Source of the DNA: Phycisphaerae bacterium
GTDB lineage: Bacteria; Planctomycetota; Phycisphaerae; UBA1845
Length of the DNA stretch: 64,000 nt
Reading direction: 5' to 3'
Assembly (NCBI GenBank): GCA_013360585.1
Contig: JABWBH010000006.1
Coordinates: forward strand, 1-64,000
In this document: piece after piece, positions 25,808 to 33,433 of the stretch
How the letters are laid out: each line of letters opens with the position of its first letter
Position numbering within the stretch: position 1 is the first letter of the stretch
Program-made: the position numbers and the translations under genes
Notes under the pieces: generated by a model
Told to the model about the DNA's origin: nothing
Database searches by the model: none
What the model saw: the letters and a program-made list of their open reading frames with translations, nothing else

Positions 25808-27154
25808 ATGCGGGAGGGGCAGACAAAATCGATCAGTGAGGGTACGCCGCCCACGGCAAAGCAGGGTTCGGTCCGACGGGCGGCGGTGGCGGTGTTCGTG
25901 GTCGCCCTCGGGTTGCGTCTGGCGTTCGCTTTCGCGTTCGGCGGAAACGAGATCGTGGCGCGGTTCGGGGGGAACCGGGAGGATCCGCAGGTATACGACT
26001 GGGCGGCGAGGAACCTGCTGGAGGACGGCGTGCTCGGGTTCCGAGGCAAGCCCAGCGCTCGTCGAGGTCCGGCGTACCCGCTGTTTCTCTCCGGGATTTA
26101 CGCCGCCGTGGGAGATGCGCCGCTTCGAGTGCGGGTCGTCCAGTCCGGTGTGGATGCGACCGCGGCGGTGTTGATTCTTCTGGCCGTCGCCAGCGTCGCG
26201 GGTCGCCGCGCCGGAGTGCTCTCCGGAATCACTTACGCTGGTTACCCGATCTTTGTCTTCAACGCATCGGAGATCATGACCGAGGTACTCGCGCTGATGT
26301 TCCTCGCCGGCGGGATGCTGGCGTTGTTCCGCGCGGTCAGCGCTCAGGATGGGCGGAAACCCAGCCTGGTCTGGTCCGCAGCCTGCGGCGTGTGTTGCGG
26401 GCTGGCGGCGCTGACGCGGGAGAATCTGGCGCTGGTGGGGGCTTTGTGGGCCGCAGCGATGCTTGTCGCGGGGAAGGCGACGGGGGTGCGGGAACGAGTC
26501 TGCCGTGCGGGAGCCGTGGCGCTGGGGTTTGCGGTCGCGTATGCGCCGTGGGTTGTGCGCAACACGATCGTGTTCGGCACGTTCATGCCTGCCGGAAGCA
26601 GCGGCGGAGAGAACCTTCTCCGTGGCGCGGGCCTGGCGCGGGAAGGATCGGCGTTCAAGTGGCGGGAGTGTCTCAGCGAGAACGGGTTGCTGGATTACTG
26701 GGCCTATCACAATCCGATCAACCGGGGTGCGGCGTTCCCGGATGAGATCGAGAGCGACCGGCGAGCGGCGGCACTGGCGGCGACGTGGATCCGGGAGGAT
26801 CCGGCGCGGCACGTTGTTTACGGCGTGGAGAAAGTTCTGCGCTTGCTGATTCAGATCGAGGAGCGGACCGGGAGTTCCGGGGGCGTCCTGCGGGCGGGGC
26901 AGGCGTGGGCGTACCGCTTGGTTGCGACACTGGGCGTGATCGGCGCGATCGTGCTGTGGCGACGGGGCGGGCGCTTCGCGGTCGGGGCGCTGGCGCTGCT
27001 GTCGCTTTCGGGGTGGGCGGTGATCTTCGTCGTGGTGGCGTGGAAGCGCTACCGGTACGTGACGTTCGACCTGGCGTGCGTGGCGCTGGCGGGCGTCGCC
27101 CTCGACGCGCTGATCGCGCGGGTTCGGGCGCGCCGCGCGGCGGATCAATCCTGA
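25808..27154 (+). CDS. Polytopic membrane protein, GT-C/PMT-like glycosyltransferase
   Basis: 448 residues with about nine hydrophobic helices. After helix 1 comes a luminal-type loop, RFGGNREDPQVYDWAARNLLEDG, with the acidic pair expected of GT-C enzymes, followed by RRGPAYPLFLSGIYA, the pattern seen in family 39-like dolichyl-phosphate sugar transferases. ASEIMTEVLALMFLAGG and LAALTRENLALV are also typical. ATG 25808 follows GGAG. The 3' end overlaps the convergent UVR-motif gene by 10 bp. Together with the 18.6-kb protein it suggests several lipid-linked glycosylation steps. The acceptor is unknown. Confidence 0.75.
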   Translation: MREGQTKSISEGTPPTAKQGSVRRAAVAVFVVALGLRLAFAFAFGGNEIVARFGGNREDPQVYDWAARNLLEDGVLGFRGKPSARRGPAYPLFLSGIYAAVGDAPLRVRVVQSGVDATAAVLILLAVASVAGRRAGVLSGITYAGYPIFVFNASEIMTEVLALMFLAGGMLALFRAVSAQDGRKPSLVWSAACGVCCGLAALTRENLALVGALWAAAMLVAGKATGVRERVCRAGAVALGFAVAYAPWVVRNTIVFGTFMPAGSSGGENLLRGAGLAREGSAFKWRECLSENGLLDYWAYHNPINRGAAFPDEIESDRRAAALAATWIREDPARHVVYGVEKVLRLLIQIEERTGSSGGVLRAGQAWAYRLVATLGVIGAIVLWRRGGRFAVGALALLSLSGWAVIFVVVAWKRYRYVTFDLACVALAGVALDALIARVRARRAADQS

Positions 27155-27906
27155 TCGGGCATGCCGTCGATCTCGTCGCGGAGACGGGCGGCTTCCTCGA
27201 AGCGTTCGTCCTCGATCGCGCGGCGCAGTTTCTCGCGCAGGTTGGATCGAGGCTGCGCCGGAAGGTCCGACGCGAGCTTGGCGCGCATGTTGCGCAGGAT
27301 GCGCACTTCCTCGCTGCGTTCGTAAGCTTCAGGCTCGCCGCGTTCGTCATAAATTTCGCGGATCGTGATGAGTCCGCGGTTGACGTGGGCGAGCGCGCTG
27401 TTGGCGTGTCCCTCGCGCAGGGCGAGGTGGGCCTGGGCACGGGCGTTCATCATGACGACGTAAGGGCGGAAGACTTCGAGGCGCCGCGCGTCCTCCGGAT
27501 CGAGGGCGTGATCGCGTACGAAGTCGAGAAGGTTCAGATTGTGCTGGGTGTCCTCGATGACGCGGTCATAATCCTCGAGGACGAAGTAGGCGACGTAGCG
27601 TCGGTAATACTGCGACGCTTCCTCGCGAAGCTGGCGGCATTCCTCGGCCGAAAGTCCGAAGCCGACGACGGTTCCGTTGCGGTCCTCATACTCGGCGAGG
27701 CGCGCCCGGTGGTGATCAAGCAGCGTGTCGTGCCCGAAGGGTCGTCCGCCGTCGGGGCGTCCCTCCGCGAACATCTGAACGATCCCGAGTTCGACGCGCT
27801 GCTGAATCTTGATCAGCCCGTCGGCGCCGCGGATCTTGCGCACGGAAATCTTATCGGAATCATAAGGCCAGTCGAGCAACGCTTCTTTGAGGTCTACGAA
27901 GGACAT
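27145..27906 (-). CDS. UvrB/UvrC-motif (UVR) domain protein
   Basis: A 253-residue soluble, strongly charged helical protein. The last 35 residues (LREKLRRAIEDERFEEAARLRDEI) form a UVR motif, the two-helix interaction module of UvrB, UvrC, McsA and ClpC-related proteins. The N-terminal 200 residues (KEALLDWPYDSDKISVRKI, IQQRVELGIVQMFAEGRPDG) form a conserved planctomycete-type domain that I cannot name. ATG 27906 follows GGGAGGGTG. The 10-bp 3' overlap with the convergent GT-C gene implies both ends are genuine. A role in protein quality control or DNA repair docking is only a guess. Confidence 0.78.
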   Translation of the reverse strand: MSFVDLKEALLDWPYDSDKISVRKIRGADGLIKIQQRVELGIVQMFAEGRPDGGRPFGHDTLLDHHRARLAEYEDRNGTVVGFGLSAEECRQLREEASQYYRRYVAYFVLEDYDRVIEDTQHNLNLLDFVRDHALDPEDARRLEVFRPYVVMMNARAQAHLALREGHANSALAHVNRGLITIREIYDERGEPEAYERSEEVRILRNMRAKLASDLPAQPRSNLREKLRRAIEDERFEEAARLRDEIDGMPDQD

Positions 27907-28159
27907 CGTTCACCCTCCCGTCCACGCCCGGCGGGTCGATCGTTCGACCCCGGCGCGATTACGCTCAGCTTACGATTCCGTCGCCTGACTGAACGAGCGA
28001 AAGAGTGCGCGAATGCATCGCTACCGAGAATCCGACGGACCGCCGGTCGTGGCGCGCCCGATCGGCAGAATTCGCCGCCACAACCGGGGATTAACCCGAC
28101 GTGAGGAACCCGCCGGTCGCATGATTCCGCCGGGCCGCAAGCCGGGTTATCCTTTGTAT

Positions 28160-28906
28160 ATGCTGGCAGATGACAGACCCGCGACCTGGAGCCACGAGTT
28201 GCTCCGATCTCCGCACACGACGGCGGACAAGGCCGGTCGCGTCCGGGCGATGTTCAACGCGATCGCGCCGACGTACGAGCGCGTCAACCGCGTGTTCAGC
28301 TTCGGACGCGACGCCGCGTGGCGTCGGGACGCGGTGAGGTTGGCGCGTCTGACCGGAACGGAGCGCGTGTTGGACGTGGCGTGCGGAACCGGGGATCTTG
28401 CGCGGGCGTTTCTGGCCGGGGGTGTGGCGCGCGTCACCGGACTGGATTTCGCGCATGAGATGCTGGTCCGCGCCGCGAGGGGCGGGGGCGGCGCGACGTG
28501 GTGCGAAGGCGACGCGCTGGAGCTGCCTTTTGCGAGCGGGTCATTCGACGTGGTGAGCTGCGCCTTCGGGATCCGCAACTTTCAGGATCTGCGCGCCGGG
28601 TTGGGCGAGTGCTTTCGCGTACTGGCGCCGGGAGGGCGGCTGGTGATCCTCGAATTCTCCCGTCCCGCCGGGAGATTCGCACGATGGTTCACCGAGTTAT
28701 ACACGGCGCGGGTGATGCCACGGCTGGCGACGTGGATGTCGGGCGATCGGACGGGCGCCTATCGCTACCTGCCCAGTTCGGTGGTAACGTTTCCGGGGGC
28801 TGATGCGGTGGCGCAGGAATTGCGCGCCGCAGGGTTTTCGCGGGTTGAGCTTCACCCGCGCACGTTGGGAGTCGTCACGATTTACGTCGCGTGGAACATC
28901 CCGTGA
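28160..28906 (+). CDS. ubiE: UbiE/MenG-type quinone C-methyltransferase
   Basis: SAM-dependent methylation of demethylmenaquinone, the last step of menaquinone synthesis. 248 residues from ATG 28160; upstream in-frame ATGs (28121, 28013) give longer, unconserved leaders. KAGRVRAMFNAIAPTYERVN is the N-terminal UbiE signature. The SAM loop is VLDVACGTGDLA, followed by GLDFAHEML and SFDVVSCAFGIRNFQD. The region GGRLVILEFSRP..YTARVMP..SGDRTGAYRYLPSSV is diagnostic. It heads an operon: its stop overlaps the next gene, and ubiX and ubiA follow. Menaquinone rather than ubiquinone is inferred from mqnC. Confidence 0.92.
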   Translation: MLADDRPATWSHELLRSPHTTADKAGRVRAMFNAIAPTYERVNRVFSFGRDAAWRRDAVRLARLTGTERVLDVACGTGDLARAFLAGGVARVTGLDFAHEMLVRAARGGGGATWCEGDALELPFASGSFDVVSCAFGIRNFQDLRAGLGECFRVLAPGGRLVILEFSRPAGRFARWFTELYTARVMPRLATWMSGDRTGAYRYLPSSVVTFPGADAVAQELRAAGFSRVELHPRTLGVVTIYVAWNIP

Positions 28907-30831
28907 CAAGCGTTATCGCCGCGCCAACGTTGAGCGCTGATTCCTCCCGACCGGCCGAGGATGTCTGGTCGCTGTGGGGCGGGCAATACCGGTTGCGCGC
29001 CTTCTTACTGCTGGGGGTGAACCTCGCCTTGTTCCTCGGCGTGGGATGCTTCACGTACTGGTTGCGGACGGGGGTGTTCTTCGCCCCGGCGCAAGAGGGA
29101 TACTGGAACATCCTGAGATTGACGTTCAGCTTCACGGGCGACACGGGAGTGACGCTCGCCTCGTTCCTGCTGGGTCCGATCAAGGTGACCGACGTTCCGG
29201 CGATGATTCCGGTGGTCGGACTGCTCGTGTCATGCCTGGTGTCGATCCCGGTGCTGGTGGCGATTCTGTACCGGATCTGGGCGAGCCTGCCTTTCATCCT
29301 GGCGGTGGCGTTTCTGGCGGTGATGCCGTGGCTGGCGATCACGCTGCTGGGTTGCTGCATGTTGGCGTCGTGCCGGCCTTTCCGCCAGCGATCGCAGTTC
29401 ATGTCCGCCCTGATCGGGCAGGTGCCGGTAGTGTTGTATTTTCTGCTGGCGTGGCGCGGATCGCCGGGATCGGAGTTGAACGCGGCGGATCCGCTCGATC
29501 CGATCAAGTTTCTGGCGCCGTGGGTGATGGCGATCGTCGCGGGGGCCGTGGTGACGGCGGTGGTGCTGGGGATCGCGCGGATCGTGCGTTTTCGCCCGGG
29601 GGCGATCGCGCCGGTGCTGGCGCTGATGTTCTCCCTGCCGGTGCTGCTTTTTGAGTATCTGGTGGGGCGCGACGAACTGCACTACCGGCGCCTGGTCGAG
29701 ACGCGGCGCAGCTTTTTCAGCGATCGGGGCGATCCGTCCGACGGATACGACGCAACGGATGACCTGCTTCGCGCTGCGGAGCGGGAGTGGTTCGGTTATC
29801 CCGAGCCGCGACCGCGTTTCAGCGACATCCTGGATCGCGTCAAGCTTCAGTGGACGCTGAGAATGTCCGGTCCCGAGCATCACGATGTCGAGGGTTTTCT
29901 CCAGGTTGAGGGCTCGGCGCTCGCCGAACATCAGTGGACGCATGCGTTTCAATGTGATGCGTTTCTGAAATACTACCCGGACAGTCGTTACGCGCCCGAC
30001 GCTCTTTTCCTGAAGGCGTCGGCGCTGGACATGCGCGTCGATCTCGGGGCGTTCCGTCGGAAGAATCTGATCCGGTTTTACGACGACTTTCCCAGTCCGT
30101 GGTCGGCGTTCGAGTGGCGCCGTTTGCTGGAGAACTTTCCGGATTCGACGTACGCCGCGGCGGCGCGATTGCGGCTGGCGCAGATCGAGTTGCGGCGCGG
30201 GCGGGTCGAGGCGGCGCGGTCGCTCCTTTCGGATCTGGTGACGCGCGTCGGCGTCGGCGCGGACGAACCTGCACCCTCCCCGCCGCCTTCGACGTGGAGC
30301 GCCTTCTTTCAGCGCCGGGCGCCGCGCGAGGAGCATCCGCTGAGCTTCAGCCGGATGCGGGTCGAGGCGCGTCGCCTGCTGGAGTGGATCGAAGCGAACG
30401 AGGATCCCGTCGTGGGCTGGGAGCCGCTGTGCGGAACGGACCGCCCGGCCAGACCGGTGGCGTTCGGACTTGCGCACCTGGATCCGCGTGCGGAAGGTTA
30501 CGCCGCCAACGTCGAGAGGCTGCTCAAGGCTTACGAGGCCAGCATCTGGGCGGACAATCTGAAGCTGGAGATCATCAAGTCGCAGCGCGATGCGAAGGCG
30601 CGAGCGGAGGCGCTGAGCGCGTTTCTGGCGAGTTACGACGGGCGCGGCGCCGACGCCGAGCCCGAGGCGCGATTCCTTCTGTGCCTGGCGTACAATGAAA
30701 TTGACCGACCGCAGGACGCGGGGAAAGAGCTTGAGACCCTGGTGCGGCGGTTTCCGTCAAGTTTGTGGGCGGAGCAGGCCGGCGCCGTCGCCTTGCGAAC
30801 GCTGCGGACGATGGAGGGGACGGGCGGATGA
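28903..30831 (+). CDS. Uncharacterised membrane protein with TPR-like C-terminal half
   Basis: 642 residues from a GTG at 28903 that overlaps the ubiE stop (GTGA); the track begins 12 bases earlier at another GTG. The N-terminal half has about six hydrophobic helices (residues 30-250). The C-terminal half is soluble and repetitive, with tetratricopeptide-like phrases such as FLKYYPDSRYAPDALFLKA, LLENFPDSTYAAAARLRLAQIELRRG and LVRRFPSSLWAEQAGAVAL. Its stop overlaps the ubiX start (ATGA). It is therefore locked between quinone genes by translational coupling on both sides. I know no function. It could scaffold the membrane-bound steps or link respiration to envelope processes. Confidence 0.8.
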   Translation: MTSVIAAPTLSADSSRPAEDVWSLWGGQYRLRAFLLLGVNLALFLGVGCFTYWLRTGVFFAPAQEGYWNILRLTFSFTGDTGVTLASFLLGPIKVTDVPAMIPVVGLLVSCLVSIPVLVAILYRIWASLPFILAVAFLAVMPWLAITLLGCCMLASCRPFRQRSQFMSALIGQVPVVLYFLLAWRGSPGSELNAADPLDPIKFLAPWVMAIVAGAVVTAVVLGIARIVRFRPGAIAPVLALMFSLPVLLFEYLVGRDELHYRRLVETRRSFFSDRGDPSDGYDATDDLLRAAEREWFGYPEPRPRFSDILDRVKLQWTLRMSGPEHHDVEGFLQVEGSALAEHQWTHAFQCDAFLKYYPDSRYAPDALFLKASALDMRVDLGAFRRKNLIRFYDDFPSPWSAFEWRRLLENFPDSTYAAAARLRLAQIELRRGRVEAARSLLSDLVTRVGVGADEPAPSPPPSTWSAFFQRRAPREEHPLSFSRMRVEARRLLEWIEANEDPVVGWEPLCGTDRPARPVAFGLAHLDPRAEGYAANVERLLKAYEASIWADNLKLEIIKSQRDAKARAEALSAFLASYDGRGADAEPEARFLLCLAYNEIDRPQDAGKELETLVRRFPSSLWAEQAGAVALRTLRTMEGTGG

Positions 30832-31448
30832 GCGGCGGCGGAGAGCTGAAGCGGATCATTGTCGGCGTAACCGGCGCCAGCGGCGCGCGTTACGCGACGG
30901 GGCTGCTTCGCGCGCTGCTGGACGGCGGCGCGGAGGTTCACCTGATCGTATCCACCTTCGGGCGCCGCCTGCTTCGGGATGAGCTGGGTCTGGAGCGGGT
31001 TGACGACGTCTCGCTGATCGGGCGGCGCGACGAGCGGTTGGTCGTCCACGGATACAAGGACGTCGGCAGCGTGCTGGGCAGCGGGTCGTTCCGCACGGCG
31101 GGGATGATCGTCTGTCCGTGCAGCACGAACACGTTCGCCTCGATCGCCGCCGGACTGGGCGACAATCTGATCGACCGCGCCGCCGCCGTGACGCTCAAGG
31201 AACGGCGCAGACTCGTCCTCGTCCTGCGCGAGATGCCCCTGACGCACATCGACCTGCTCAATGCGGTGCGTCTGAGCGAGGCCGGGGCGATCATCTGCCC
31301 GGCATCGCCCGGGTTTTACATGCTCCCGGAGAAGATCGACGATCTCGTGAATTTCGTCGTGGGGAAGCTCGCGGACCTTTTTGACGTGCCGCACGCGCTG
31401 CACACCCGGTGGCAGGACAGCGAGGTGATGCGGCGATCGCAGCCATGA
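30828..31448 (+). CDS. ubiX: UbiX-family flavin prenyltransferase
   Basis: Makes prenylated FMN, the cofactor for UbiD-type decarboxylases (MqnL in the futalosine pathway). 206 residues from ATG 30828, whose first bases overlap the previous stop. The FMN/DMAP-binding glycine motif is GVTGASGARYATG. Further conserved segments are CPCSTNTFASIAAGLGDNLIDRAA, LKERRRLVLVLREMPLTHI and ICPASPGFY. The protein forms a homododecamer in characterised members. The track's extra N-terminal 21 residues are the end of the TPR gene in another frame. No ubiD-like gene is in the window. Confidence 0.95.
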   Translation: MSGGGELKRIIVGVTGASGARYATGLLRALLDGGAEVHLIVSTFGRRLLRDELGLERVDDVSLIGRRDERLVVHGYKDVGSVLGSGSFRTAGMIVCPCSTNTFASIAAGLGDNLIDRAAAVTLKERRRLVLVLREMPLTHIDLLNAVRLSEAGAIICPASPGFYMLPEKIDDLVNFVVGKLADLFDVPHALHTRWQDSEVMRRSQP

Positions 31449-32374
31449 CGCAGGCAGGGACGGAAATCAAAGGGGCATCGCGGGTGGCGTGGGTGGCGCC
31501 GATCCGGATCTGGGCGGACATGGTCAAGTTCGCGCATACCGTGTTCGCCCTGCCTTTTGCATTGATGGCGGCGTTCCTGGCGGCGCGGAATCTCCCGAAC
31601 CGGACTGCGCCTTACGCCGGGCAGGCGGCATTGATCCTCCTTTGCATGATCGGGGCGCGGAGTGCGGCGATGACGTTCAACCGGATCGCGGACGCCCGGA
31701 TTGACGCCCGCAATCCGCGCACGCAAGGCCGGCCGCTGCCCGCCGGACGACTTTCCTCCACGGCCGCGTGGGCGATGTTCGCGGCGGCGGTGCTGGTTTT
31801 TCTGGGCGGATGCGCCTTGTTCAAGGCGGTGTACGAGAATCCCTGGCCGCTGCGGCTTTCGCTGCCGGTGCTGGCGGCGTTGCTGGGGTATTCGTATGCG
31901 AAGCGGTTTACGAAGTGGTCGCACCTCTGGCTGGGCGCGGGGATCGGGCTGGCGCCGGCGGCGGCGTGGATCGCGGTGCATCCCGGCTCGCTGGGCTGGG
32001 GGGCGGGTCTGTTGTGGTTATGTGTGACCTGCTGGATCGGCGGGTTCGACATCATCTACGCATGCCAGGACATCGATGTGGACCGCCGCGAGGGTCTGCA
32101 CAGTCTTCCGTCCCGAGTCGGGCCTGCGCGGGCGCTGGCGCTGGCGCGGGTGCTGCATGCCGCCGCGATCGTCGCGCTCGTCGTGCTGGGCGCGGTCGAA
32201 GACCTGGGGGTCGTCTACGGCGCGGGCGTCGCCGCCTCAGCCGTCCTGCTCGCCGTCGAAAACAACCTCGTGCGTCCCGGCGCTTATGAGAAGGTCAACG
32301 TCGCCTTTTTCACGGTTAACGGCGTCGTAAGCTGCGTCCTCGCCGCCGCCGCGATCCTCGACGTGGTCCGATGA
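31445..32374 (+). CDS. ubiA: UbiA-family prenyltransferase (MqnP candidate)
   Basis: Integral membrane enzyme attaching the polyprenyl tail to the aromatic precursor. 309 residues from ATG 31445, which overlaps the ubiX stop (ATGA). Nine or so helices. The first Asp-rich motif is MTFNRIADARIDARNPRTQGRP (NxxxDxxxD) and the second is YACQDIDVDRREGLHSLPSRVG. The pairing with UbiX and UbiE and the presence of mqnC favour MqnP, which prenylates 1,4-dihydroxy-6-naphthoate. 4-Hydroxybenzoate prenylation is less likely. It is the last gene of the operon and ends 50 bp from a convergent lipoprotein gene. Confidence 0.93.
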   Translation: MTQAGTEIKGASRVAWVAPIRIWADMVKFAHTVFALPFALMAAFLAARNLPNRTAPYAGQAALILLCMIGARSAAMTFNRIADARIDARNPRTQGRPLPAGRLSSTAAWAMFAAAVLVFLGGCALFKAVYENPWPLRLSLPVLAALLGYSYAKRFTKWSHLWLGAGIGLAPAAAWIAVHPGSLGWGAGLLWLCVTCWIGGFDIIYACQDIDVDRREGLHSLPSRVGPARALALARVLHAAAIVALVVLGAVEDLGVVYGAGVAASAVLLAVENNLVRPGAYEKVNVAFFTVNGVVSCVLAAAAILDVVR

Positions 32375-32424
32375 GGTTCGCTCGACCCGTCCGTCCGGAC
32401 GTCCGTCCGCGGTGGCGGTGCGAG

Positions 32425-33183
32425 TCAATCTTCCCCGGCTGAGTCCAGGTCTGCCGGAGGCAACGCGACCGTCCAGTTCACGCGGGTCGTTTGTCCGGCG
32501 CGGACGTCGAATTCGCTGATGACCGGGTATTCGAGGGTGGGTTCGTTGAGGTCGGCGACGTAATGACCCGGGAAAAGCGCGGACTGGTGGAAGGCGCCGC
32601 GCTCGTCCGTCGTGGCGTACCTGAGAAAACTCCCTGGCGTCTGAAGATACAGGCGCAAATCGACAGACCGGGGCGCCCCGGTATCCGCATCACGCACGAC
32701 GCCTTCGACCGTCCCTCCCGGAATCAGCGTGAGGTCGAAGCGCGTCACCGCCCCGGGAGACGATGACACGGTCAGATCCCACCACGAGTGTCCGTCGGCG
32801 CTGACCCGCGTCGCATGTTCGATCTGGATTCCGACGTAGTAGTCCCACCGATCCGAAGCCTCGTTACGAATCCTTGAACCGTAACGCATCGGATTGAATT
32901 CGTAGCGCCCCTGTGCGTCCGTCCGCGTCTCGGCGACGCGCCATCGCGTGGCGAAACCGGCAAAAAGGACAATGCGAACATCGGGGACGGGGCGACCGCT
33001 TTCATCCTTCATGCAACCCGTCAGCACCGCCGCCGTGCCGGCGGAGGCGGACGGCGGATCGGCATCCGGCAAGGATTCGCCAGGCGAACCCGGGTTCGAA
33101 GGCGCGGTTCGGCAGCCGGCGCCCGATAACGTCAAGCACACGCCAGCGGCAAGCGCCAGCCTCAGTCCGGGCATCCTGGTCAT
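32425..33183 (-). CDS. Lipoprotein with carboxypeptidase-regulatory-like domain
   Basis: 252 residues from ATG 33183, preceded by a strong GGAGGAG; the rest of the track ORF is upstream noise. The N-terminus MTRMPGLRLALAAGVCLTLSGAGC is a lipoprotein signal with Cys24 as the likely lipidated residue. A Pro/Ser linker follows. Residues 53-110 (GCMKDESGRPVPDVRIVLFAG..TDAQGRYEFNP) and 150-240 (GTVEGVVRDADTGAPRSVDLRL) are two beta-sandwich modules of the CarboxypepD_reg type. It is probably a periplasmic or outer-membrane-facing binding protein. It is divergent from the large PKD-type lipoprotein (250-bp spacer). Confidence 0.8.
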   Translation of the reverse strand: MTRMPGLRLALAAGVCLTLSGAGCRTAPSNPGSPGESLPDADPPSASAGTAAVLTGCMKDESGRPVPDVRIVLFAGFATRWRVAETRTDAQGRYEFNPMRYGSRIRNEASDRWDYYVGIQIEHATRVSADGHSWWDLTVSSSPGAVTRFDLTLIPGGTVEGVVRDADTGAPRSVDLRLYLQTPGSFLRYATTDERGAFHQSALFPGHYVADLNEPTLEYPVISEFDVRAGQTTRVNWTVALPPADLDSAGED

Positions 33184-33433
33184 AATGCTCCTCCACATTT
33201 GCACAGGCCGCGGCGCGGATGCGTGCTTCGTCCGCCGATATCCGGGGTTTCCGCCCAACGTCGTCCCGGCAAGGCCCGTGAATCGTAGGCTCGGAGTGCA
33301 CGGCCCGTGAAACCGGAAAACCCGGGCAACACGGGAAGCCCTCGACGACGGATTCGACGCCTGCTCGACGCAAAAGTTCCCGGGCGTCGCCCAGCGTCGC
33401 GTTGCGGCGCAATACCGAGAACCGGAGGGAAAG

